A DNA stretch of 64,000 nt from NCBI RefSeq assembly GCF_900231165.1, contig NZ_LT960614.1, positions 5,162,001-5,226,000 on the forward strand, written 5' to 3'. The translations under genes and the position numbers were made by a program. The DNA comes from Hartmannibacter diazotrophicus (GTDB lineage Bacteria; Pseudomonadota; Alphaproteobacteria; Rhizobiales; Pleomorphomonadaceae). The notes under the pieces were generated by a model that ran no database searches, was not told the origin of the DNA, and was given only the letters and a program-made list of their open reading frames with translations. Positions 11,112-20,662 of the stretch are shown here, one piece after another. The first letter of the stretch is position 1; every line of letters starts with the position of its first letter.

Positions 11112-12011
11112 ATGACCGTCGTCAGACCGCGCCGCAGCGTTCTTTACATGCCGGGGTCGAATGCCCGTGCGCTGGACAAGGCCAGGGGCCTTCCGGCCGA
11201 CGGGCTGATCTTCGACATGGAGGATGCCGTCGCGCCGGATGCCAAGGAAGTCGCGCGCGAGACGATCGGCACGGAGATGGCGAGGGGCGGCTACGGGCGC
11301 CGCGAGATTTTCATCCGCATCAACGGTCTCTCCACCATCTGGGGATCGGACGATCTTGCCGCGGCGGTCGCGGCGCGCCCCGATGCTGTGCTGGTGCCGA
11401 AGGTCTCCAGCGAGGCCGATCTCGTTCGGATCGAAGAGGCCATGGCCGGTCTCGGTGCCGATCCGGCGATCCGGGTCTGGGCGATGATCGAAACGCCGCT
11501 GGCGATCCTCAATTTGAAGGAAATCGCTGCCTCTTCGACCCGTGCAGGCAGCCGGTTGCAGGGCTTCGTCCTCGGCCTCAACGATCTTGCCAAGGAGACG
11601 GGCGCGCAATTCGTTGACGACCGGGCTCCGATGGTGCCGTGGATCAGTCTGTCGCTCGCGGCCGCCCGTGCCTACGGCCTCGGCATTCTCGACGGCGTCT
11701 TCAACGACATCTACGACGACGAGGGCTATGCCGCCGAATGCCGCCAGGGCCGCGAATTCGGGCTCGACGGCAAGACGCTGATCCACCCGCGCCAGATCGA
11801 GGTCGCCAATCAGGCCTTCGTGCCGAGCGTCGAGGAGATCGAATGGGCGAAGACGGTGGTCGCCGTCTTCCAGCAGCCCGAGAATGCCGACAAGTCGGCG
11901 GTCAAGATCGAGGGCCGCATGGTGGAGCGCCTTCATGCCGAGATGGCCGAGCGCACGCTGGCGCTTGCCGGCGCGATCGAGGAACTCGACCGCCTTGCGC
12001 TTGCCGGCTGA
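11112..12011 (+). CDS. HpcH/HpaI aldolase / citrate lyase beta-subunit (CitE) family lyase
   Basis: This protein of 299 aa belongs to the CitE/malyl-CoA lyase family of Mg2+-dependent TIM-barrel enzymes that cleave or hydrolyse (3S)-malyl-CoA, citryl-CoA or related thioesters. Visible family blocks are PRRSVLYMPGSNARALDKA (3-21 approx.), DGLIFDMEDAVAPDAK with the acidic metal ligands, LVPKVSS, WAMIETPLAILN with the metal-binding Glu, and GLNDLAKE. The exact substrate cannot be read from sequence; malyl-CoA thioesterase and citramalyl-CoA lyase are candidates. ATG 11112 has GGGGGAG upstream with an 11-nt spacer. It is convergent with the following FAD/GcvT gene. Confidence 0.85.
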   Translation: MTVVRPRRSVLYMPGSNARALDKARGLPADGLIFDMEDAVAPDAKEVARETIGTEMARGGYGRREIFIRINGLSTIWGSDDLAAAVAARPDAVLVPKVSSEADLVRIEEAMAGLGADPAIRVWAMIETPLAILNLKEIAASSTRAGSRLQGFVLGLNDLAKETGAQFVDDRAPMVPWISLSLAAARAYGLGILDGVFNDIYDDEGYAAECRQGREFGLDGKTLIHPRQIEVANQAFVPSVEEIEWAKTVVAVFQQPENADKSAVKIEGRMVERLHAEMAERTLALAGAIEELDRLALAG

Positions 12012-12041
12012 GGTTTCCCGGCCCGGCCGCGCCGTCTTCGC

Positions 12042-14474
12042 TTAGAAAAGCCGGTTGTCGGCGGGGTCGTAGAGCGGGGCCATGGCCAGGCGCGCCGGCC
12101 ACAGGATCTCCGCGACGACGACCTCGTATTTGCCTTCGTTGAGCCAGGCGTCCGTGACGCCCGCCCCATTGCTGACGTAGCCGAAGCCGATGTTGGTCTT
12201 CACCGTGTGGCCCCAGCCGCCGGACGACAGATAGCCGACCTGACGGCCGTTCCTCAGGATGGTCTCGCGCCCGGTGAGATAGACCTCGGTGCTGTCGATG
12301 GCAAAGCCGCAAAGCCGCTTGCGCGGCGGCATGGACGCGATCGCCGCCGCCGCGGCCCGGCCCTGGAAATCGGCGCTGGAATAAAGCTTCACGCAGCGTC
12401 CGAGCCCGGCCTCGAAGGGGCTGTCGCCCGACGTGATGTCGGCGCCCCAGGAGCGCTTGGCCTTTTCGAGCCTGAGGGAGTCGAAGGCACGGTAGCCTGC
12501 CGGCCGGATGCCGAAGCTCTCGCCGGCTTCCATCAGCGCGTCGTAGATGGTGCCGAGCTGGTCCATCGGCGCGTGAATTTCGTAGCCCCGCTCGCCGACG
12601 ACGCTGAGGCGCAGGACGCGCGCATGGGCGCCGGCGATGGTCATCGTCCGCGCCTGCCCGGGCGCGAGCGCAAGGTCGGTCCAGGTCGCGGCGGTCATGA
12701 CCGCCGGCGCGAAGGGCCCCATCAGCGCGATCGTGCCCCAGAGCTCCGTCACATCCTGGAAGGTGGCGTTCGCTCCCTTGAGGCTTTCGGAAATCCACGT
12801 CGCGTCATGGGTGCGGGCAGCGGTGGCCGAGACGATGTAGAAGGCATCCCCCTCGATCCGCGTCACCGTGACATCGCACTCGATCCCGCCGCGCTCGTTC
12901 AGCATCTGCGTGCGCACGATGCTGCCGGGCGGCTGGGCAATATCGTTGGCCGAGAGCCATTCCAGCCTTGCGGCGGCGTCCGGGCCCCAGATCTCGAATT
13001 TCGCCATCGAGGAGAGATCGAACATCACGACGCCGTTGCGGCAGGCCTCGTGTTCGGCGGCGACGATGTCGAAGGAGGCCGGGCGTCCCTGCGCCGGCCG
13101 CTCCTCCGGCAGCATGCCGGCCGAGGCGAACCAGTTCGCCCGTTCCCAGCCGAGCTTGGAGCCGAAGACGGCGCCGCGTGCCCGAAGGCGGCTGTAAAGC
13201 GCCGAGGTCAGACGCGGCCGGGCGCTCTCGAATTCGGCGTTGGGATAGGCGACCGCGTAATGCTTGGCATAGGCCTCCATCGTCCGGGCCTTGGTGAAGG
13301 CATCGTTGTGGACGCCGGCAAAGCGGGTCGGATCGACGGACCAGAGATTGAGCGGGGCATAACCCTTCATCACCCATTCGGCCAGTGCCCAGCCAGCGCC
13401 GCCGCCGCTGGCGATGCCGAAGGCGTTGAAGCCGCAGCCGAGATAGAAATTCCCAAGCTCCGGGGCCCGCCCGAGAATGAAATTGCCGTCGGGGGTGAAG
13501 CTCTCCGGCCCGTTGACGAGCTGGCGCACGCCGACCTCTTTCAGCGCCGGCACGCGCGCCATGGCCTCGACCACATGCGGCTCGAAATGGCCCCAGTTCT
13601 CCTCAAGGAGCTGGAATTCGAAATGGTCCGGGATGTGACCGTTGGCGAACGGGATCGGGTCGGCCTCGTAGCCGCCCATGATCAGGCCGCCGACCTCCTC
13701 CTTGAAATAGGTGCGACGGTCGGGGTCGCGCAGCGTAGGCAGATCCCGCGGCAGGCCCTCGATCGGCTCGCTGACGAGATACTGGTGCTCGATCGCCTGC
13801 AGCGGAACGCGCACGCCGGCGAGACGGCCGATGTCCTTGGCCCACATGCCGCCGCAGTTGACGACGCTCTCGCAGACGATCGGTCCGCCGGTCGTCTCCA
13901 CCGCCGTGACCCGGCCGTCCGCGATCACGAAGCCGGTAACGGTGACGCCCTCGAAAATGCGCGCGCCGTGCATGCGTGCGCCGCGGGCGAGCGACTGGGT
14001 GATGTCGGAGGGCGTCGCCTGGCCGTCGGTCGGCAGGAAGGCTGCGCCGATTAGGTCGGAGATCTCCATAAACGGCCAGCGCTTGCGCGCCTCCGTCGGC
14101 GTCAGGAGATCCATTTCCAGCCCGAAGCTGCGGGCAGCGGTCGCAAGGCGCTTCAGCTCGATCCAGCGGTCCTTGGTGGTCGCGAGGCGCAGGCCGCCGT
14201 TCTGCTTCCAGCCGCTCGCAAGCCCTGTCTCCGTCTCGAGCCTTTCGTAGAGTTCGACCGAATACTTCAGGACCTGCGTGATCGACGCCGACGTGCGCAG
14301 CTGGCCGATGAGGCCGGCCGCGTGCCACGTGGTGCCGCTGGTCAGCCGTCCCTTTTCCAGCAGGACCACGTCGGCCTTGTGGTCGCGCGCCAGGTGATAG
14401 GCCGTCGAGCAGCCGATGATGCCGCCGCCGATGACGACGATCTGCGCGCGGTCGGGAAGAGGTGCCTCGCTCAC
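12042..14474 (-). CDS. FAD-dependent oxidoreductase fused to GcvT domain (sarcosine/dimethylglycine dehydrogenase-like)
   Basis: This is a two-part enzyme of 810 aa. The N-terminal DAO-type FAD domain (about 8-380) has the dinucleotide motif GGGIIG at 16-21. It also has TSGTTWHAAGL at 46-54, in which His51 matches the histidine that carries covalent FAD in dimethylglycine and sarcosine dehydrogenases. An FAO_M segment and an aminomethyltransferase (GCV_T plus C-terminal) half (about 430-800) follow. By family it demethylates an N-methylated amine and passes the one-carbon unit to tetrahydrofolate; the substrate is not determinable. The GTG start at 14474 overlaps the stop of the upstream kinase-like gene (GTGA) and has GGGAGGG upstream, indicating translational coupling. 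Confidence 0.88.
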   Translation of the reverse strand: MSEAPLPDRAQIVVIGGGIIGCSTAYHLARDHKADVVLLEKGRLTSGTTWHAAGLIGQLRTSASITQVLKYSVELYERLETETGLASGWKQNGGLRLATTKDRWIELKRLATAARSFGLEMDLLTPTEARKRWPFMEISDLIGAAFLPTDGQATPSDITQSLARGARMHGARIFEGVTVTGFVIADGRVTAVETTGGPIVCESVVNCGGMWAKDIGRLAGVRVPLQAIEHQYLVSEPIEGLPRDLPTLRDPDRRTYFKEEVGGLIMGGYEADPIPFANGHIPDHFEFQLLEENWGHFEPHVVEAMARVPALKEVGVRQLVNGPESFTPDGNFILGRAPELGNFYLGCGFNAFGIASGGGAGWALAEWVMKGYAPLNLWSVDPTRFAGVHNDAFTKARTMEAYAKHYAVAYPNAEFESARPRLTSALYSRLRARGAVFGSKLGWERANWFASAGMLPEERPAQGRPASFDIVAAEHEACRNGVVMFDLSSMAKFEIWGPDAAARLEWLSANDIAQPPGSIVRTQMLNERGGIECDVTVTRIEGDAFYIVSATAARTHDATWISESLKGANATFQDVTELWGTIALMGPFAPAVMTAATWTDLALAPGQARTMTIAGAHARVLRLSVVGERGYEIHAPMDQLGTIYDALMEAGESFGIRPAGYRAFDSLRLEKAKRSWGADITSGDSPFEAGLGRCVKLYSSADFQGRAAAAAIASMPPRKRLCGFAIDSTEVYLTGRETILRNGRQVGYLSSGGWGHTVKTNIGFGYVSNGAGVTDAWLNEGKYEVVVAEILWPARLAMAPLYDPADNRLF

Positions 14475-15346
14475 GCGGCCCTCCCTTCGAACGCGTCGAG
14501 GACCGTTTCGAAGGCCGCGCGGGTCTGGCGCGTATAGGCGGCGTAATCGACGCCGTTGTCGGGCATGCAAAGCGCGCTGACCATGCCCCAGAGGGTCTCC
14601 CTGAGCAGCGAGGCAAGCTTCATGGCGCGGAGGGCGGCAAGAAGATCGGCATCCGGCGAGGTCCCGAAATAGACCTCGAGCAGTTGTCTTTCCTCATCGT
14701 CGCTGAAGCCGGCATTGCCGGCCAGATTGGCGAGATCGAACAGCGGCGAGGCATAGCCGCCGTATTCCCAGTCGATCAGCCAGAGCCGACCCTCGGGGTC
14801 GCGCAGGATGTTTGCCGGCAACAGATCGTTGTGGCCGATGACGAGATGCAGCGGCGGCTGAAGTTGCTGCGCTTTGGAGGCCACTTCGAGCCAATGGTTC
14901 AGTGAAGAGGGCGCAACATCCGCCTCGGTCAGGCGGGCCGCATAGTCGCGGATGACATGGAAGACGCAGAAGTAGGACGCCGGGCCGCGCAGATGCTGGC
15001 CGATCCGGTGATGGGCCTCCCAGAGCAGCCGGGCAATCGCGGTTGCGTGATGCCTGACGTCTTCCGGCGTCAGAACCTGCCCGCCGATATAGTCGAAGAT
15101 CATCGTGCCCGGCAGGACATGGACGAGTTTGGGTGAAATGCCCGCCACCGCGGCAGCCTGCGAAACGGCGGCTTCGCGAGCGCGGAAGACATGGTGAAAG
15201 GGCATGTCCATGCCCATCCGCGCCACAAACTGGCGCCCGCCATCGCGGACCAGAAAATTGCGGTTGGAAAGCCCGCCGCCAAGGGGCTCGACTTCGATTA
15301 GGCCCTGCCAGCAGGGGAGGGCGCGGATGGTGTCGACGTCAGTCAC
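14471..15346 (-). CDS. Choline-kinase/aminoglycoside-phosphotransferase-fold protein
   Basis: This predicted small-molecule kinase of 291 aa belongs to the APH/choline kinase superfamily, closest in feel to LicA-type choline or ethanolamine kinases. A phosphate-loop-like GGGLSNRNFLV is near the N-terminus. The catalytic Brenner motif GHNDLLPANIL (H-x-D-x4-N) and the metal-binding LIDWEYGG segment are intact. The GTG start at 15346 has GGGGGCG upstream; a longer ATG frame to 15442 adds unconserved residues. It is coupled to the methylamine-type dehydrogenase downstream. The pair may handle a quaternary-amine or choline-derived substrate, but that is inference. Confidence 0.82.
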   Translation of the reverse strand: MTDVDTIRALPCWQGLIEVEPLGGGLSNRNFLVRDGGRQFVARMGMDMPFHHVFRAREAAVSQAAAVAGISPKLVHVLPGTMIFDYIGGQVLTPEDVRHHATAIARLLWEAHHRIGQHLRGPASYFCVFHVIRDYAARLTEADVAPSSLNHWLEVASKAQQLQPPLHLVIGHNDLLPANILRDPEGRLWLIDWEYGGYASPLFDLANLAGNAGFSDDEERQLLEVYFGTSPDADLLAALRAMKLASLLRETLWGMVSALCMPDNGVDYAAYTRQTRAAFETVLDAFEGRAA

Positions 15347-15647
15347 GGGCGCCCCCGTCGTGTGACGTTGGTGTCGCCCGGATCGAACAATAGCCGGCTG
15401 GAGGAACGAGCGCGAAGGTCCGTTTGAATAGCTCGCGCGCATGGAAATCCGCGCCTGAAATGAGCCGGTTAAAAGGCAATTTCTATCTCTTGTCTAAAAT
15501 GGTTACCGAAAAATATAGTAATAACGGCATGCGGTTGGCCGGGTGTCAATAGAAGGGGCCATAGAATTGCCCCCGATTTGACGCAATTCGCGCAGCGTGG
15601 CCCGAATGCTTCAAATGACCCGCATGCGCTGGCGCTAAAATGGTCGC
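15347..15647. other. AT-rich intergenic stretch without a gene
   Basis: The 301-bp gap contains an AT-rich core around 15470-15560 that stands out from the GC-rich flanks. It probably includes the promoter of the minus-strand kinase/dehydrogenase pair. No coding frame, RNA or repeat could be supported. Confidence 0.5.
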
Positions 15648-16421
15648 TCAGGCCTTTCCGTAGGCATGGAGACGGCTGCCGTTGCTCTTCAGCCAGACGC
15701 GTGCCTCGGCGGTTCGGGGGCAGAGGCTCTCGCAATGGGCCCAGAAGCGGGGCCCGTGGTTCATCTCGGCCAGATGCGCCACCTCATGGGCGGCGAGATA
15801 GTCGAGCACGAAGGGCGGGGCGAGGATCAGGCGCCAGGAAAAGGAAAGCGCGCCGCGTGACGAGCACGACCCCCACCGCGAAGTCGTGTCGCGCAGGGTG
15901 ACGCGGCTGGCGCTGCGCCCGAGAACGGCTGTGTGGCGGGCGACGGCCGCCTCGATGTCCGTGCGGGCCGCGGCCACGAGAAAATCGCGGACGCGGCGCT
16001 CGAACCGGGCCGGATCGCCGGGGACGAGAATGCGGGGCAAGGGTTCGTCCGCATCTCCGGGGCCGATCTTGACGAGCCCGCGCAGCGTGCCCGCCGGATG
16101 GAGCCTGTGGTCTTCCCCGCGAAATGGCAGGATCGCGCCTGGCTCGAAGGCGACCGCCTGCGGTGCCCGGTCGAGATGATGTGCCAGCCAGTTCGCGTGG
16201 CGGCTGGCAAACGCCCGCGCTCTTTCGAGCGTGCCGCCGCGCGGGATCGTCAGGACAGGTTCGGTGCGGCCATGAGCGATCCTGAGGCTGTAGCGCTTCG
16301 CCCGGCTGTTCCAGTTGAGCGACAGCCGCACGGAACCGCCCGCCATCTCGATCACGAGATGATCGGGCCGCCGTGGAGCCGGGGGCTTCCTTGAGAAGCT
16401 TGGCGGAAATCCGAATCGCAT
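15648..16421 (-). CDS. YgjP-like (DUF45, SprT/M48-type) zinc metallopeptidase
   Basis: This 257-aa protein belongs to the YgjP/DUF45 family of putative metallopeptidases. The zinc motif HEVAH is at residues 212-216 (catalytic Glu213), and a third ligand, probably H222, lies in the NHGPRFW segment. The family signature SRWGSCS is at 181-187. No signal peptide or membrane span is seen, so it is presumably cytoplasmic. Substrates of this family are not established. It lies 86 bp from the ArsR gene on the same strand, so the two could share a transcript, although the ArsR gene is better placed to control its divergent SDR neighbour. Confidence 0.85.
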   Translation of the reverse strand: MRFGFPPSFSRKPPAPRRPDHLVIEMAGGSVRLSLNWNSRAKRYSLRIAHGRTEPVLTIPRGGTLERARAFASRHANWLAHHLDRAPQAVAFEPGAILPFRGEDHRLHPAGTLRGLVKIGPGDADEPLPRILVPGDPARFERRVRDFLVAAARTDIEAAVARHTAVLGRSASRVTLRDTTSRWGSCSSRGALSFSWRLILAPPFVLDYLAAHEVAHLAEMNHGPRFWAHCESLCPRTAEARVWLKSNGSRLHAYGKA

Positions 16422-16508
16422 GGCGTTATTTTATGATGAGCACGGGGCTGCGCCACGACAAACTCGGCGCGGTGCGAAAGGACCGCTCCTGTCCGGCGCG
16501 AAAGGCTC

Positions 16509-16823
16509 TCAGGCCGGCTCGTGGCTGAGGATCTGCTCGATCAGGCCCGGAAACCGGCTATCGAGATCGTCGTGCCGAAGGACGGAGATGTTCTCCACGC
16601 CCCGCTTCGTCGTGTGCACGAGACCGGCTTCCCGCAGAATCCGGAAGTGGTTGGACAGGGTAGACGGCGCGATATGCTGCGTCGGGCAGGCCATGCGGCA
16701 ACTCTTTCCCTCTCCGGCCTCATGCAGCGCGCGCACGATGGCGAGCCGCACCGGGTCGCCAAGCGCCGCCATGACGCCGGTCAGCGTGATGTCGCCTGTC
16801 GCTGGATGAAAGAACTGAACCAC
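16509..16823 (-). CDS. ArsR-family winged-helix repressor
   Basis: This is a helix-turn-helix regulator of about 104 aa from the chosen GTG at 16823, which has AGGAG 12 nt upstream. The frame remains open to a TTG at 16937, but the extra residues look non-conserved. The core reads MAALGDPVRLAIVRAL followed by the recognition helix APSTLSNHFRILREAGL and a wing (KRGVENISV). Two cysteines (C42, C46, as CxxxC) precede the recognition helix and could sense metal or thiol oxidation, which is inference. It is divergent from an SDR gene, and the intergenic region holds a palindrome over the SDR promoter. That suggests the usual self- and neighbour-repression. Confidence 0.85.
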   Translation of the reverse strand: MVQFFHPATGDITLTGVMAALGDPVRLAIVRALHEAGEGKSCRMACPTQHIAPSTLSNHFRILREAGLVHTTKRGVENISVLRHDDLDSRFPGLIEQILSHEPA

Positions 16824-16969
16824 CTTGTCGGTCGTCTCCTGAAAAACGCGGAACCGGATGGCGCGAGCCCCCGAGGTCCGGATGTCTGGTTCGCGATCCG
16901 TCCTGCAACCTTCCGTCCGCGCGGGCGATGGAACCAAATCACCTTGTCGTGATCGGCCTACCGCATTTG

Positions 16970-16997
16970 TTGACGTTGTTCAATATTTCGATAAAAC
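16970..16997 (+). promoter_or_regulatory. Predicted SDR promoter (TTGACG -16 bp- TAAAAC)
   Basis: A -35-like TTGACG (16970-16975) and a -10-like TAAAAC (16992-16997) are separated by 16 bp. They lie about 45 bp upstream of the SDR start codon. The -10 element falls inside the 21-bp palindrome at 16984-17004. Prediction by eye only. Confidence 0.4.
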
Positions 16998-17004
16998 CGA
17001 AATA
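16984..17004. promoter_or_regulatory. Putative ArsR operator (TATTTCG-N7-CGAAATA)
   Basis: This is a perfect 7-bp inverted repeat with a 7-bp spacer in the divergent ArsR/SDR intergenic region, overlapping the predicted SDR -10 element. Its size and symmetry fit a dimeric ArsR operator. Binding is inferred. Confidence 0.5.
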
Positions 17005-17042
17005 CGGAAATAAAGAAATTACAGATGCATGGAGACGACGAC

Positions 17043-17792
17043 ATGGCTACCGAAAACAGGATCGCGCTGATTTCCGGCGGATCGACCGGCATTGGACTGG
17101 CTCTGGCAAAGCGCCTGACCGAGGAAGGGACGAAGGTCTATATCACCGGCCGGACGCAGGCCACGCTCGACAAGGCTGCGGCGGCACTCGGCCCCAAGGC
17201 CGTCGCCGTCAGGGCCGATGCGGCCAGCCTTGCCGACAGCCGGAAGCTGTTCGAGACCATTTCCGCGGCGGGCGAAAAGCTCGACGCCGTCTTCGCCAAC
17301 GCCGGCATTGCCGAAAGGAACACCTACGGCGAGACGAGCGAGCAGGAGTTCGACAAGACCTTCGACATCAACGTGAAGGGCGTCTTCTTCTTCGTCCAGA
17401 CGATGCTGCCGCTGGTCCGCGACGGCGGGTCGATCGTGATCACCTCGTCCATCGTCGGCAACAAGGGCATGCCGGACCTGAGTCTCTACAACGCGTCGAA
17501 GGCGGCCGTGCGCTCCTTTGCCCGGAGTTGGGCCAACGATCTGAAATCCCGAAAGATCCGGGTCAATGCGGTGAGCCCGGGCGTCACCCGCACGCCGATC
17601 TTCGAGACCGGACTGAAGATGGACGCCGAAGCGATTGCCGGCTTCGAGACCTATGTGCAGGACGCCGCCCCGCTGGCCCGCATGGCCGACCCGGACGAAA
17701 TCGCCAGCGTCATGAGTTTCCTTGCCTCGCCGGGAGCCAGCTACGTGACCGGTGTCGAGCTCAGTGTCGACGGAGGCCTTGCCCAGGTCTGA
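17043..17792 (+). CDS. SDR family oxidoreductase controlled by divergent ArsR gene
   Basis: This is a classical short-chain dehydrogenase of 249 aa. The cofactor glycine motif GGSTGIG is at residues 12-18, NAG follows in strand 4, the catalytic serine is in ITSSIVGN, and the catalytic YxxxK pair is Y149/K153. The C-terminal segment (GASYVTGVELSVDGGL) is typical. The substrate is unknown; such ArsR-linked SDRs are often annotated as glucose or 3-oxoacyl-ACP reductases without proof. ATG 17043 is preferred over 17025 because GGAG sits 9 nt upstream. A strong bidirectional terminator follows. Confidence 0.9.
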   Translation: MATENRIALISGGSTGIGLALAKRLTEEGTKVYITGRTQATLDKAAAALGPKAVAVRADAASLADSRKLFETISAAGEKLDAVFANAGIAERNTYGETSEQEFDKTFDINVKGVFFFVQTMLPLVRDGGSIVITSSIVGNKGMPDLSLYNASKAAVRSFARSWANDLKSRKIRVNAVSPGVTRTPIFETGLKMDAEAIAGFETYVQDAAPLARMADPDEIASVMSFLASPGASYVTGVELSVDGGLAQV

Positions 17793-17826
17793 TCTGCGCC
17801 GCGCGAGTGATCGCGCTGAACGCAAG

Positions 17827-17853
17827 AAAGGGGCGCTCCGCAGCGCCCCTTTT
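17827..17853. terminator. Bidirectional intrinsic terminator between SDR and formyl-hydrolase-like gene
   Basis: The stem AAAGGGGCGCT (17827-17837) pairs with AGCGCCCCTTT (17842-17852) across a 4-nt loop. A T-run lies on the plus side and an A-run (T on minus) on the other. It separates two convergent genes and can serve both. Confidence 0.85.
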
Positions 17854-17901
17854 CCATTTCCGCCTGTCATTTGCCTTGCCTGTGCGCATGGCAGGCAAGG
17901 G

Positions 17902-18492
17902 TCACAGATCCTTCTTGCGCGCCGCCGTCGCGAATTCCTCGTCCTGCGGCTTCGACGGCAGGCTGTCGTGTTCGATGGCGTAGCGGATCACCCGCCCCAT
18001 GAGGTCGAGTCCCAGCGGCGCCAGAGCTCGCTCCCAAAGGCTTCGGGCGTCCTCGCCCGGCTTGACGAAGCGCCAGTCCTGCATCGCGATCGCGCCGGCG
18101 TCCATCCGTTCGGCGAGGTGATAGATCGTGCCGCCCGCGATGGCATCGCCCGCCTTGACGGTCCACTCCACGGCCGCCATGCCGCGATGGCGCGGCAGCA
18201 GCGAGGGATGGTAGCCGATGCCGCCGAGCCGTGATTTCGCCAGCGCATCCGCTTCGATGCGCGCGTGGCAGTGTGCGGTGACGATGAGGTCGGTCCCTTC
18301 GGGAATCATGTCGGCCGTAACGACCTTGGGGTCGGCCTGCACGGCGACCGGAAGGCCCGCCTCGCGGGCGGCCACGGCCAGGCGGTCCTCGTCGTTGAGG
18401 ACGACGACGCTCAGGATCTCGACATTCTCCTTGAGGATCACCTCCAGCGCAGCGGCGCCGAAATAGCGTGAGCCGACGATGGTGAGCTTCAT
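17902..18492 (-). CDS. Formyltransferase-fold protein, resembling the hydrolase domain of 10-formyl-THF dehydrogenase
   Basis: This is a 196-aa single-domain member of the formyltransferase fold (Fmt, PurN, ArnA, FDH hydrolase domain). The core motif is GYHPSLLPRHRG with H95, and the acidic partner is D131 in AERMDAGAI. The Asn found two residues before the His in Fmt and PurN is Gly93 here. The FDH hydrolase domain also lacks that Asn and has YHPSLLPRHRG, so this protein looks closer to FDH than to Fmt. It also lacks the Fmt C-terminal tRNA-binding domain. ATG 18492 has GGAGAGAGG upstream. It is transcribed away from an aldehyde dehydrogenase gene. Substrate unknown. Confidence 0.75.
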   Translation of the reverse strand: MKLTIVGSRYFGAAALEVILKENVEILSVVVLNDEDRLAVAAREAGLPVAVQADPKVVTADMIPEGTDLIVTAHCHARIEADALAKSRLGGIGYHPSLLPRHRGMAAVEWTVKAGDAIAGGTIYHLAERMDAGAIAMQDWRFVKPGEDARSLWERALAPLGLDLMGRVIRYAIEHDSLPSKPQDEEFATAARKKDL

Positions 18493-18592
18493 CCTCTCTC
18501 CTGTTCTTCTGGCGGATGCCGGTTGCTCCGGACTGCTGCCCGCTCCCCGGGCTGCATGATCGAAGGTCCGGCAATCCTGTCTGCTTGGGTCA

Positions 18593-18628
18593 TTCGTCTT
18601 TGCCCGGACTGGGCCGGGCAAAGACGAA
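18593..18628. repeat. 15-bp perfect inverted repeat with 6-nt loop
   Basis: The arms TTCGTCTTTGCCCGG (18593-18607) and CCGGGCAAAGACGAA (18614-18628) flank ACTGGG. It lies about 100 bp upstream of the formyl-hydrolase-like start and 400 bp upstream of the aldehyde dehydrogenase. No T-run follows, so it is not a plain terminator. It could be an extragenic palindrome, an operator, or a leader hairpin. Confidence 0.7.
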
Positions 18629-18909
18629 ACGGGGAACGCCCCTGGAAGGTTTCGACGATAGTCTGGCCCGTGCAGGGCGTAAACCGGTCCGTTGGACGGT
18701 ATGAAACGATCTGATTGGATCGGTCGCGAATGGGACTTTGGTCGAAACGGGCGTCAGCCTTCCTCCCGCTGCCTCAAGAGATCTCCTGTCGGAACGCACC
18801 CGGTGACAGGGCGTTCTCCGTCAATCCTTTCGCCAATGATTCCGGATAGATGCAAAGAACGGCTCCGCGTCCCTGACGCAGTTCTTTCAGGCTTGCGGGG
18901 CCCTGGGCA

Positions 18910-18923
18910 TTGACCTGCGTCAA
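18910..18923. promoter_or_regulatory. FNR/FixK-type box upstream of aldehyde dehydrogenase
   Basis: TTGACCTGCGTCAA fits TTGAY-N4-RTCAA with perfect half-site symmetry. Its centre is about 112 bp upstream of the aldehyde dehydrogenase ATG. Regulation by the FixK-type protein encoded at 60479-61216 is inferred. Confidence 0.65.
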
Positions 18924-19028
18924 AAGCCGCATCTGGACCTTCGTCCAATGGCTTCAATCGATTTTTCGATTTGAATGCAGCCGGGATGGAAACCGGGATG
19001 TTGCCCGGAACGGTGGAGGAAACACCCA

Positions 19029-20549
<1,521 letters not shown>

Positions 20550-20568
20550 TCTCCCAAGACGACGACCG

Positions 20569-20600
20569 GGCCGGGGCGGGCAACTGCCCCGGCCTTTTTT
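20569..20600 (+). terminator. Intrinsic terminator after aldehyde dehydrogenase
   Basis: GGCCGGGGC (20569-20577) pairs with GCCCCGGCC (20586-20594) and is followed by six T residues (20595-20600). It separates the dehydrogenase from the DUF779 gene on the same strand, so the DUF779 gene may be read through at reduced level or have its own promoter. Confidence 0.85.
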
Positions 20601-20662
20601 GTCGGGCCGGCTCGCATCCGCTCATGACGACACCGGCCTCCTAAGAACAAGGAGGAAATGCC

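Larger units (their letters stand above)
18493..19028. other. Divergent regulatory region of formyl-hydrolase-like gene and aldehyde dehydrogenase
   Basis: The 536-bp spacer holds a 15-bp perfect inverted repeat (18593-18628) and an FNR/FixK-type box (18910-18923), both listed separately. No coding frame with family features was seen. Confidence 0.6.

Noticed and set aside
16824-16937. N-terminal extension of the ArsR gene to the TTG at 16937
   Set aside because: A TTG start and unconserved sequence; GTG 16823 gives a typical ArsR size.
18868-18930. Possible sigma-54 promoter upstream of the aldehyde dehydrogenase
   Set aside because: ExaC/AcoD genes are sometimes sigma-54 dependent, but no GG-N10-GC pair with proper flanks was found.
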